Shown: positions 28,101-40,100 of the stretch, in pieces
How positions within the stretch are numbered: the stretch's first letter is position 1
Layout of the letters: each line of letters starts with the position of its first letter
Source of the DNA: Certhia americana
Taxonomy: Eukaryota > Chordata > Aves > Passeriformes > Certhiidae
Length of the DNA: 64,000 nucleotides
Direction: 5' to 3'
Assembly (NCBI GenBank): GCA_018697195.1
Contig: JAGMWU010000099.1
Location: 64,637-128,636, forward strand
The notes under the pieces: model-generated
What the model was told of the DNA's origin: nothing
Databases searched by the model: none
Seen by the model: only the letters and a program-made list of their open reading frames with translations
Program-made: the position numbers and the translations under genes

Positions 28101-31100
28101 CCCGGCTGCAGCCTCCGAGTAGCAGGGCTGTCCCTGGCACAGGGGATGGGGTTTGACACTGTGTGCATCTCCTGCTTTGGCGTGCAGTGGCCGAGTCTGC
28201 CCACCCTCTGTTCCCCTCTGTGGCTCCAGCCGTGGACAGTGCTTTTGGAGGGGGCTGTCCCCCTTCCTGAGGTGGCCCAGACACTCAGGGTGTGCTCAGA
28301 CACCCACTGCAGCTCTGGGACCCCAATGCTGAGTGTTCCCTCACCTGGCAGCCCCACAGGGGCTGGGATATTTGAGGTCTTCATTCCTGTCTCCCTATTA
28401 TCAGCCAGTGCATCTCCCCCACCCATGAGACCCCAGCCCACCCTTCCACCCGGGGGTTTTGGGGACAGGTCTCCTCTCTCCAGGCCAGAGTCTCACAGAG
28501 ACCATTTTCCACTGTCTCTGACCAGTAGAAATCCTCGGTGTTCCCAGTTAACCTGCAGGAAGCAATGGGAGGGGTGGGTGAGCAGCCCCCGCTGTGGGGT
28601 GCAGGGATGGGCACCGGTTTGAGCCTAGGGTGGGCTGGGGCACCTCAGAGAACCCCAAACAGAGGGAAATCCAGGGAAAGAGCCGCTGTCCCCTCCTCAT
28701 TCTCATCCTCCTCCAGAACAGAAGTGCACAGGCGGGAGAGGATGTAACAAAAATAGCGTCTCCGTGGAATTTATTGAATTCTCCTTAAATACAGCCGCTG
28801 CTCCCCTCACCGTTTCCACACCCGAGCTCCCCGCACTCAACGGAATGGTTAAAAATAGAAAAGCTGGTGCTACCCAAACCCTACCGTGGGAGGGAGGGAG
28901 GGAGGAGAGGTGGGCAGGGGGTCAGTGCTGGGACGGTGCCCCCACGCTCCGGGCTCACCGGGCACCGCGCTCACAGGAACCAGAAGCATTTGCGCCGGGA
29001 TTTCTTCACGTCCAGCTTTGCCGGCAGCCTCGACACGGGCGACGGCTCCTGCCTGGGCGGTGAGGTGGTCCCCGCCGCCCCCACCGCCACCCCCGCGGCC
29101 CCCAGCGCCGTCGGGGGAGAGCTCGGCCCCGTGTCGCCCTCGATGTGGCTCAGCACCCGCTGGAAGCGGCCTTCCTGCTGTCGGAAATCGTGCTCCACGC
29201 TGCGGCAGGTGGGGCGAGGGGACCGTGTCAGAGGACAGCAGGGCATCCCCCTTGTCGCAGCCCCCCATCTGCCACAGCCCCTGGCACCCCAAACACAGCC
29301 CTCGGGGAGCTCAGTGTCCTCAGCACAGCCCCAGTGAGCTCAAATTCCCACAAAAGCCCCGAGGGAGCTCATCCACCCAGGGCACTTCCCCCAGAGCTGA
29401 GCCCTGCTGCGTTCTCAAGGTGGCACAGGGACATGGCCAGACTTCCTGGGGTCACTGCATGGGGACATCCTGCTGCATCCTGCTGGAGTGTCCTGGCCTC
29501 CCCTCTGCCAGAGGGACAGACCAGTATCAGCCTGACCTCGTGGCCGCGGTTTTTTGGGATGGGTTCTTCTCAGCTGCCTCCCCTGCCCCATCCTTTTGCT
29601 CCATCCTCTGTATCCAACCCCATGGACAATGCCACAGCTTTGTGTGTGGCCAGCAGGAGCTGGACACTGGCCTAGATGGGGACCAGTGCTGAGGTGGAGG
29701 GGTGAGCTGGGGGTCTGTGGGACCCCTATGAGCAATGACCCCCCTGGAAAGAGGTTGTGTGTCCCAGGGACCATGGCTGAGGACAGCTGCAGCATCTGGA
29801 AGTGACAAGAGCATGCAAGGCTCTGTTGCTGCCCATCACATGGCTGCCGAGGCAGGAATTAGGGTGTCCCTGATCTGGGTAGGTGAGGGGGACTGTGCCC
29901 CTCACCACCAGCTCTCAGGTTTCCTGCCATTGCTGGAGCCCTCAGTGTCCCCACAGGTCCAGATCCCTGCAGCTGTTGCTGTCCCCTCCAGCCCTAGCTG
30001 TGCCCACAGTGTCCCTGCAGCCCTCGGTGTGCCCTCAGCCCCCGGTGTCCCCACAGCCCCTGGTGTCCCTGCAGCACTCTGTGGTGCGGGCTGGCTGCTG
30101 GCAGCCACGTGCTGTGATGTTCCCTCACACGGAAAACACGTCAATCTCCTCACACCAGCCACGTCCCATCGGATCACCGAGGTGCTGCGGAGTGTGCCCG
30201 GGAACGCGCACGTGGCACAGCCACCTCACACACGGGGAGCACCCTGTGAGCCCCCCAGCATGCTGACACCTCCTGTCACCTCCTGTTACCTCCATCCGTG
30301 AGGACAAGGAATGTCCCAACCATTTCTAGAGAAAAGGGCGAGGGGTGGGCATAATGGGGGGGGGCAGTGCAGGGAGGGACCTCAACTCCCCTGCAGTGAC
30401 ACAGGGAGGGGTTGGCACCACTGTGGGACCCTAAGATGGGACAGGGGAAGGTATGGCATCCCTCTGTGGGCCATTACTGGGGTCTGATGCTGGGGGTGTT
30501 GCCCCTGTGTCCCCCCAGAACCTTTCCTCATCCCACGGGTGGCAACGAAACCCACAGCGAGTCCCCAGTGGGAGCCTGGCTATTCTGGGGAGCTACCTTC
30601 CCCAGATGTGACATCTGTGCTGCTGCCATGCTGCATGGAGACAGGCTCGTCAGGCCTAATTAGCCTGAAGTCCCCCATGAGCTACAGCAGGGGATCTGTA
30701 AGTGTGTGTGGGGGGCAGGAGTGTTGAGGCAGCACCGCCACTGAGCACAGGGACACGAGGGGGTCCCAGCAGGGCACCCCCAACCTGAGGTGCCCCAAGG
30801 AGGGGGCACAGTGCTCACAGAACATGGCAGGGCACCCACGTGCACCACGGTGATCAGGCATGACAGAGCATGGCTTGGGACCAGCTCACTATGTCCTACA
30901 CATCCCAGTGCTAACAGCATCAGCCTAATTAACAGCAAAACGAGAGCACACCTGGCCAGCCACCTGCGCTGCAGAGGGGACGAACAGAGGGACAGAAGGA
31001 CACCCAGGGGTGCCTGGAAGGGCAGAAAGCTTTAGTAAAACTGCATCCCTCTCAATTCCCCCAAAGACGATGCTGGGAGGGCAGGAGATGCCTTTTCCCA

Positions 31101-34100
31101 CACACCAAATGGGATCTGAGGACACAGCGCAGCAGAGGAAGGGGCTTCCACGCCCTGGCCTGAAGCCAACGCTGGGAAGCAGAGCCCAGGCCCTGTGTTC
31201 CCGAACCATAGTGAGGGGCAGGAACCCATCTGCAGCATCTGTGCAGAGCTGGCACAGGGACAACAGGATGCAGCCTGGATTTGGAGCAAGCCCACGCACC
31301 AGCCGCTAGCGAGGCTTCCCCGATAGATTGCTGTTACAGGAGATAAATGCTCTGCCATCGTGCCAGAGCAGCCCCCTTCCAGATGCTGCTTCTCCACGGG
31401 AAATCACCCTGACTGATCCTGGGAGCTGGAACTGCTCTCCTCAGGGAGGAAGGGGCAGATCCAGCCCAAGTGACACCCCAGACACCCAAGAGTGGTCTGT
31501 GTGTGATGCCCCCCAACATGGGGACAGGAGGCGCAGGCTTGACTGTCACCTTCCCTCCTGCCTCACAGCCAGTGGGAAGTCTGGGAGTGCTGGGAAGCAG
31601 AACCCGTGGGGCACTCGGAGCCAGGGCTGGCCCTCACCTGTAGATGATGCAGGCACAGTCCCGGCAGGTCCCGCAGTTGGCGATGTCCTGCCCGGTCCGA
31701 TACGAGTGTCGCCTGTGACAGAGATGTGCCGTGAGCTTGGAGATCCAGTCCGGGTCTGCCTGCGTCCTCTGCTGGCCCTGCTCATTCCTGTGCCTCTGTG
31801 CTCCCACCCCAGCAGCCAGGAGCCAGGACTCTCCTCCCTGGATCCCAGCTCCTTTTCCTCCTGGGATTCAGACCCTCTTTTCCTTGCATCTCAGCCCTTC
31901 TCCTCCTGAATCCCAGCTCCTCTTCCTTTCTGGGATCCATCTCCTCTCCTCCATGGATCCCACTCCCTTTCCTCTCTGGGATCTCAGCCCCTCTCCTCCC
32001 ATGTGATCCCAATTAATACCAAGCCAGGTGCCTCTTGGCTTTCCAGATTTTTCTGGGAACAAACAAGTGCTGGGCACGGTGACATCTCCGAACCCTTCCT
32101 GCTGTGTCCTTCCCTCCCATCTCCATCCCAATCCTCATCCCAAGGGTCCCCAGGCCTGCCGCCCCCAGGTCAGCACACATCTCCCCACACATGATGCCAT
32201 GGAGGGAGCACAAGGCACATGGCAGAGCCCTGGCACAGCAGTGCCCTGGCAGATGGGTACAGGGAGATGCTCCAGACTAATCTCCAGCCTACGCTAGACT
32301 CGGAATTTATCTTTTTGATGCTTTTGTACCAGAGCATCCTTCTCCTCCTCCGGGAAGGTGTACAGGACTTGGATTAAGCTGATTCCTGCCCAGGCTCAGC
32401 TCATGCTGCTGCATCCTCCTACCTCTCCACAGAAGGGGTCTTCACCCCACATGTTTCTGCTGCTGGTGCCGGACCCCAACCCTGAGACACCCTGATCCCA
32501 AGGGCTGTACTGGGGTCCTCCTGCACCCTGGCACTGCTGGCAGGTGCTCCCTGCTGGTCCCTGCTCATTCTGCTCCATCCAAAAGGGGCCTGTGAATGCT
32601 GTTGGTCCCTTTGGGAACCCTTCTCCATGTCTCCCTTGTCCCTGAGGGCTGTGGATTTTGGGGGCACAGCTGAAAGAACATGTCCCACATACACGTCACA
32701 TTTCCCCGCTGAAATCTTCCTCCTGTTACTCGACCTTGACCACAGTTGTTCTTAGCCCTCAGAAACTGGGTCTGTTAATGCACCAAATTACACATTGCAA
32801 TGGGGATTTATTCTGCCAGCACCTGAATTAGATCATGAGGGCCTTTATATATATATATAAAAATATATATATGTATGTGGTGCATATATATATGAGTGTG
32901 CCTGCGGCTCTGGTGTTGTACAACAGCCCCCCTCTGCTGGGAGAGCTCATCCTGGGATAGTCTTTCATGTTTTATATATATAAATTTTTCTGGGGTGTTG
33001 CTGGTGGTCGGTGCCAGGATGCCTCAGGGCTGGTGGCTCTGCTCTGGTGCGCAGTGGGCACCTGGGATCTGACCTGTGGCAAACGAGGCTGTGCTGTTCT
33101 GCAGCATAAGGACACCAAGATAATGTTTTATGTGATTTCCTATCTTTGGGCATCTTGTTTGCTTGTTTGACTGTAACAGTAAATGGAGCTGAAATCTTAA
33201 TTAAGGTGTCTCAGACCTCCGAGGGGTCCCTCCCCACTGACAGTGCTCCAGGGGTGGCACAGGGGCAGTGTTCCCTGTGCTTCACTCACAGCCAAAACCA
33301 TCTGATTTAATGGATGAAGCATGGCAATCATGGGCATCAGGAACAAGCCCCAGAGATTTTACAGGAGGATTCCAGGACTGGCACCTCTCAGGGTTATGTT
33401 GGTTGCCCTCATGTGAGATGAGTTTGGAGCATTTCAGCTTCAGGCCGTGGTGGGCTGACCTAGAACACCTTGCTCCATTTGGCAAATCTGCCTGGGAGGA
33501 GTGCTGGCCTGGGGAACACCCTGCCCCTCGGAGCAGGTCCTGGGCAGGGCAGGATTGGGGTGCTGGGCACCTCCCTGAGACGCAGCCATACCCATCAGGG
33601 GGGCATCAGCCACTGGATTTGTGCCAAAAGTACCTCCATGGATGGGGCAGGGGTGTGGTGCTTGGCTAAGTCTGCTGTTGGGATGTAACATTCTAGACCT
33701 CTGCTCCCAGTGACCAGTGGAGAAATCAACTGCACCAGAGCTGGGCAGGGGCATAGCACCCCCTCATCCCCCAGACCTGCACCTCTGCACCCATTCCTGG
33801 ACACGGGAAAGGCACTGTGGGCACGTGAGACCTCATAGCAAAACACGGAGCCACGTACACATGGACAGCAGCTCTGACTTTCACAGAGGGAAACACCTTC
33901 AGAGGCAGCAGCATTCAAATCCGTCAGGGTCCCCCATCCTACATCCCCAGCCCTTGGGGACATTGTCCCCACAGCCCCCCACTCTGTCCCCTCCTACTCA
34001 CCCATCCCGCTGCGCCTCCTTCTTCTCCAGGTCCTGGATGACGTCCAGCAGCACCCGGATGGTTTGTTGGCTGGTCTCCAGCACTCCTTCCAGGGACTGC

Positions 34101-37100
34101 AGCTGAGAATGCAGGTCCCCCTGCACCCCGGGCCCCCGAGGGCCCTCTCCCTGAGATGTCCGGGCGTCCTCGTCCCTAGCTGGTGGTCCCACCGGCCCCT
34201 TGGCCACCACCACCAGCTGCAGAACGTCCTGGACATGGTGCAGCCTGTCCGGCTGCTCAGCGGCGAGGCAGGGCAGTCCGTGCCGGGGGGCCTCCGCTGC
34301 CCACCCGGCTGCTTGTGTCCCCACGCTGGGGCCCTGTGGGGCTGTGGACAGCGGCTCCCTGGGCCCCTCGGGTCCTGTCCAGCCACGCCCGGGTTCGGCG
34401 GCGCGGAGCCGGCTGCAGGTGCCGAGGGCAGCTGGTGTTTTGTCCGGCGTGGCAGCGGCCGAGCTGTGCCAGCCCGGCGCTGGTGGGATGGGGGCTGGCG
34501 AGGCGCAGCAGGGCCCCCCCCACAGCGTGGCGCAGAGCTGGTGCTGGGGTGGCGGGGGGTCCCGCGGGGGCTTGCCCTGAGGTGGCTGGCGGAGGCCGTG
34601 GGTGTCCGTGGCGGGGACGGGCTGCCGGCGATGCGGCGAGGGCTGGCACGGGGGAGCTGGGCGGCCGCAGGGCAGGGTCCGCTCCGAGTCGCTCCGGCCG
34701 AGCCCCCGCTGCTCGGCGGGCGGCCGGGGCTGGCCGCAGGGCACGGAGGCCGGGCGAGGAGTGACCCCGTGGCTGCCCTGGGGGCTCCCGCGGAGCTGGG
34801 CACAGGCTGGGGGTGGCGGGCAGGGCTCGGGGGTGCAGCTTGGCACCGGAGGGGCGCAGCGGGCAGCGGGGCAGCCGGCCGTGCCCTGGTAAGGGGGAGG
34901 GGGGTCCCTGGGTGGTGGCGGTGGTGGTGTGCGGCGCGCCTTGGCGTGCTGGGTGAGGGCCGCGGTGTGGTCAGGGGTGGGGAGGCTACCGGGGGCCCGC
35001 GGGGGCACGGCCCAGCTGGCCACGGTGGGCACGGCCGCTCCCGGGCACCGGGCGCTCGCCACGGCGGGCAGGACCGCATCCTCCGCTACATCGCAGACGC
35101 TCTTGCTGCGGGGCTGGGGGGCCGGGAAGGGCTTCTGGAGGCTGGGGGAGGTTTGGATGGCGGTGCTCATGCACGCCTTCCTGGGCATGGGCAGCGTCAG
35201 CGAGCCCGGCTGCGCCTGGGGCCAGCTGCGCCGCGAGGCACGGAGAGCCGCCGGCTCAGGAGGGTCCCTGGGGGGCGGCGAGGCACGTGGGGTGTTGTGG
35301 CCGGAGCCGGCCGCGGGCCCGGGTGGGGGGCTATCCGCCCGCCCCGCCCCGGCCTCCACCAGGTCCTTGAAGCGGACCTGCTGCGTGCGGTTGCGCCGGC
35401 GCTTGAGGCGGCTCTCGATGTCGGGCGAGTCGCGGTTGAGCAGCACCGAGCGCACCGTCATGGCTTTCTCCTGGCTGCCCTCGCCGGCGGGGGCCGGGCC
35501 GGGCACGGGTTCACGGCTGACCATGGCTCAGGGCCGCGGGGCCGGGGTGCTGCGGCGGGGCGCGGGGGGCCGAGCGCCGGCGGCCGGAGCCCTGGGCTGC
35601 AGCCGTCCCCGGAGCTGCTGGGGCGGCGGGCAGCCTCATCCCGCGCCGCCACGGACAGGGGATGCTGGGCGGGAGGTGGGCGAGGGCCCGCCGGGCATGC
35701 TGCCCGCCGCCCGACCCTACAGCCCCCGGCACGCCGCCCCGACAGCCCTGCCCGGCACCGCGGCTCTCCGCCGCCGCCCGCAGCCCATCGTCCCGCCGCG
35801 GCTGCCCGGGCTCAGGGCCGCTCGCTACGGGCCGCCCGGTGCCGGCCGTGCCCGCCCATGGCTCCCGGACCTGCGGGGACAAAGAGAGGTGCGTCAGAGC
35901 CGGCCACGCCACCGCGGCCCCCGAGGACACAAGTGTCCCCGTGGAACTGCCGGCCTCTGCCGCCTCGGCTCCTTCCCAGCCCACCATCACCAAACGCGAA
36001 GAGACAGGCTTTGATCTGCGGCGCTGCCTCCTCAGCACAAAGGGAGAAGGGAAAAGAAAGCCCTTTAGCATAAACACGTTCCGAGTTCACAGCTCAAATC
36101 AAGCAGAAGCAGCTGTTAAAAATAGCTCTGCCTCGCCGGGGCTGGTGCCTCGTGTGCGGGGCGCGGGCAGCGGGAGGGCAGGGCAGGGGCCAGGGCAAGG
36201 GGTTCCCGGGAGGGACGGATGGACGGACACGGGGCACCCCCCGCACACGGGCATCAGCTCTGCGGGGGATGGACAAGGCGTGGGGCACCCGCTCAGCACG
36301 GGACATGGGATCCACCCTGCCTAGGGCATGGCCAGAGTGGCACAGGGGACCCATCACGAGTGAGACATGGCCAGATGGGCACCGGGGACATGTCATGTGC
36401 GGTTGTAGCCGGACTGGGCAGCGGAGGTGCTGGTTGGGCAAGGGGACCAGCTCTGTGAGCAGTAAGGAGACAGTGGCTTGGGGACACGGAGCCACTTCAG
36501 ACACATGAGAGCCAGCAGGAGGGAGAGCCTTCAGTAAGGCTGGGGGATGTCACTGACACCAGCAGCACTTCACAGACAGCACAGGGGCAGGACCCGGGGT
36601 CACGGGGGGGATTGCACCCAGCTATATCGCCATCCCTGCCATCATCCTGGTCCCTGCCGTTGTCCCCGTCCCTGCCATCATTCCCGCACGGCTCTGCAGG
36701 GCTCCTCCTCCCCACACCTGCAAGGTGAACCACTTTGCAGCCCTGTCCCAGACGTACCCCCAGCACCCACCCCCGTGCCCACCTGGCTCTACCTCTGCCC
36801 ACTGGGCTGCCGGCGGCTGCCCCGGCCCATCACTCTGCCCGGGCACCAGGGGCACGGGGCACACACCGGGAGCCCTGCCGGAATATCCCGGGGTGCGGGG
36901 AGGCTGTCGGCTCGTTTTGGGACGCAGCCAAAGACAGAGATTCCAGCCGCAGCGAGCAGTGGTTCAGCTTTGCCGCACCACCCCATGTCCCGTGTCCCAC
37001 ATCCCCGTGGTCCCCACCCCAGACCACAGCCCGCTGCTCCCGCACTGTCCCCGTACCCTCTCTGCATGCCGAGGCGGGAGCCTCGCTGGCTCCGCAGCCT

Positions 37101-40100
37101 CCCTGCCCTCACTGCGGACGGACACACGGCTCAGACACCCCCGGCCCCCTCCCTGTCTTGCCTTGTTCCTGCTGGCACGAAGCGCTGACTCAGCACAGCA
37201 GCCCCGGAGTCCCCAGTGCCGGCACAACCAAACTTCCGAGCTCTGCCTGCCGGTGCCCCGTGCCTGCCCACGCCGGCAGTGAGCACTGACCCAGCGGAGC
37301 AGGGGGCTCTCACAGCCCTCCCTGCGCCCACCCTGGCCCCGCACGCCCCGGCTCCTCCGCACACCCTGCTCCCTGTTCGTCGGGATGCTGCTCCACGCGC
37401 CGCCCAGCCGCCCGGCGCTTCTCTTCCCGAGCTTGGAGCCGTGCCCAGACACCCGGAGATGTCTGCGAGGCAGGACGAGACGAGGGATGGGATGGGGCTC
37501 CTCGTTAGTATGGACAGCAACAGGCGGAGGAGCGAGCTGGCTGGGGCTGGAGCCAGAGGCGCCCGTCCTCACTTCCCTGCATCACCACATCCCTGCTGGC
37601 CCGGGGCACGGGCACCCACGCTGGCCTGGGCAGAGCCTGCCAGGATATCCGTGACCGTGGGATGAGCCACCCCTAAGGCCCCATCACAGACGTTGGGGTC
37701 ACCTCTGTCCTTGTGCCACAGCGATGGCCGGTGCCCAGAGCTTGGTGACCCCTCGCATCCTCGGCTGTGGCCGTGCCAGCGAGGGCAACAGGGACCTGCT
37801 GGCCACATCTCCGTGCTGGAGACGAGCATTCCAGAGGAGCCTGTGTGTGGCCAGCTTGCTCCGGAGGGGTCCTCAATGGGGGCGTGGGGCAGAAGGTGCT
37901 GGGAATGGCCCCAAGGGCTGGGCATGGGAATGGGGCAGGGGCGCCGCTGGCACGGTCCAAGGACAGGACCGGCTCTGTGATGCTGTGACGGGGCCCTCGC
38001 CGAGCCGTGGCTGACGCAGCGTGGGACGAGGCCGTTCCCCTGCCGACGCAGCAAACGCGGCGCTGTCGCTCAGCGGGGCCTCGCCGGAGCACCCTCGGCC
38101 TTCCCGAACTGCCGGGAGATCAGAGAAGAGCCACAAGGACAAAGGGAAGCCTATGAATTATACATGGAGCAACTCCGTTTGGGAACAGTTCTGAGGATGT
38201 CAAACACCCACGCCAGGACTCTCCCACGCATCCCTGCGTTTTCTCTGTGCTGTGGTTGGATTTAGTGCCGCGCTCGGGCACTGTTTGCAGCACTCCGGCG
38301 TCTCCGAGCATGGATAATGAGTCCTTTTGTGAGACGGGATCAGGATAGTGCAGCCTAGGGGGCTGCCCTGTCTGAGGGACTCTCCTGGATTGCCCCTGAA
38401 CCTGAGGAATCCACTCTGCTGATGGCTCCAAAGGACACCTCTGATGCACCTGGCACCCAGCTGCACCAGCGCTTCCCAGCCACTCTTCAAGCACATTTCC
38501 TGGGCAATGGTGCTCAGCGCCTCAGTCTTGGGGCTGCTGAAGCCCCTCCAAGGTCCTGAGCCCACCACAACCCCTTTCAGGGTCTACTCCAACAGGACCC
38601 CAGGGCTGTGGTCCTTCCAGGTGAGACCTGCACAACCTCCTGAGGCCGAAGCAGGAGCCCTGGTGCTCCACTCTGATGTGCCCTGCCGGACATTGGGGTC
38701 CTCCTTGGAGTGGTCATCGGACAGTGACCTCAGGAGAGCCCAGTGTGTGGGGAGAGAGCCCTGGCATGGAGACCTGGGGGATGCAGGTGGGCTGGAACCG
38801 ACCAGGGAATGGGTTTAGTGCTTGACTAATCCCCTCTGAAGGACGGCAGCATGAACCAGCCACGCCAGTCAGCGCGGGGCTGCGGAGAACACGGCTCATC
38901 AAACCCATTTGCTGCCGGGCTTGATGAGGTTCCAAGTTTGGTCAGTGGAGGTAAAAGCCTCGGCGGAGGAGACTCGGATTTCTGTGAGGCATTTGACATT
39001 TCAACGAAGAAAGCAGGATGATCCCAAAGCAAAGTGGCACACATTAAGTGGATTAAAACCAGCTAACCAGCACGTCTCTGCTCATAACCATCCCACGGCC
39101 CTGACCACAGAGGGAAACTGAGGAAGGGGGAAAAAATGAAGAGCAAGGAAGGAAAAAGGCCCGTACAGAGCAAGGGCATGGAGCAGAGCCTGTGCAGGAC
39201 AGGGCTCTGGGTGACAGCTCCAAGCTCCACTCACGGCAGCTGGAAATGCATGTTGGCAGGTTGGAGAAGCAACTTCCTTAAAAAGTGAGGCCAGCTGGCA
39301 CAGGAACAGCTTGGAAAGGATTTGCACAGTGGTGGGCCCTCCATCTCAGCAATTTTTAAAGATCTGAGTGTTTTTCTCCTCTGGTTTCTACAGGAATTCC
39401 AGGCACATGGATCAGGTGAGACAGCAGGTCACATCGGTGATGCACAGGTGAAAGCAGGTGATACCACTGAAACAATGAGTTCAGCAGTGGGTTCTGCTGG
39501 ATGCTTGCACAATTTGGAGTGGTCTGAGTCTGGGGTCATTCTGCTGAGTGACCCCAGGAGCTGAGGAAGCATCAGGAATCTCTTCTCATAGACACCCCTC
39601 AGAGAGCCCCAGCACTGGGTTTCTCTGGCCAGTGCTGATGGGTGGTGGAATTGTAAGAGGCACTAAACCTGCTGGGTTTGTATCATGGGACACATCTCTG
39701 ATGGGGCAGGGCTGACCTCAGAGGTCAAAGCCCTGCTTCACACTGCCCTGTCTGGAAAGTTACCTGCCAGCTTCAGCCATTTCTTCACCTATCCTCTCCC
39801 ACACCCTTTCTGGTAATGCTGTGGAAGAGGGGAAAAATGGAGCAGACACATAAATCTTCTTCTCAGGACACAGAAAGCCAGGAGATGAGATTTATGACAG
39901 AGGAAGTCAGGTTCTCCTGAAACCACAGAGGAGAGAAGTGAGTGACCCGGCTCTGCTCGTGTGGTAATGCCTTTGTGAGGCAACACATCTGATTTTCCTG
40001 ATCTCCAGAAGGGAGAGAGGTGCTGCTGGCTGTGGAGCGGGGCAGCACTGGAGGATGAGGCGCTGGAGGGGCAGGAACCAGGCTCATGACACATCACTCC

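Noticed and set aside
34064..36073. Very long plus-strand open frame (669 codons) over the INSYN2-like first exon
   Set aside because: It mirrors the real minus-strand exon in extreme-GC DNA. Its translation shows only Gly/Arg/Ala-rich sequence with no domain, while the minus strand carries conserved INSYN2 blocks that splice in phase.
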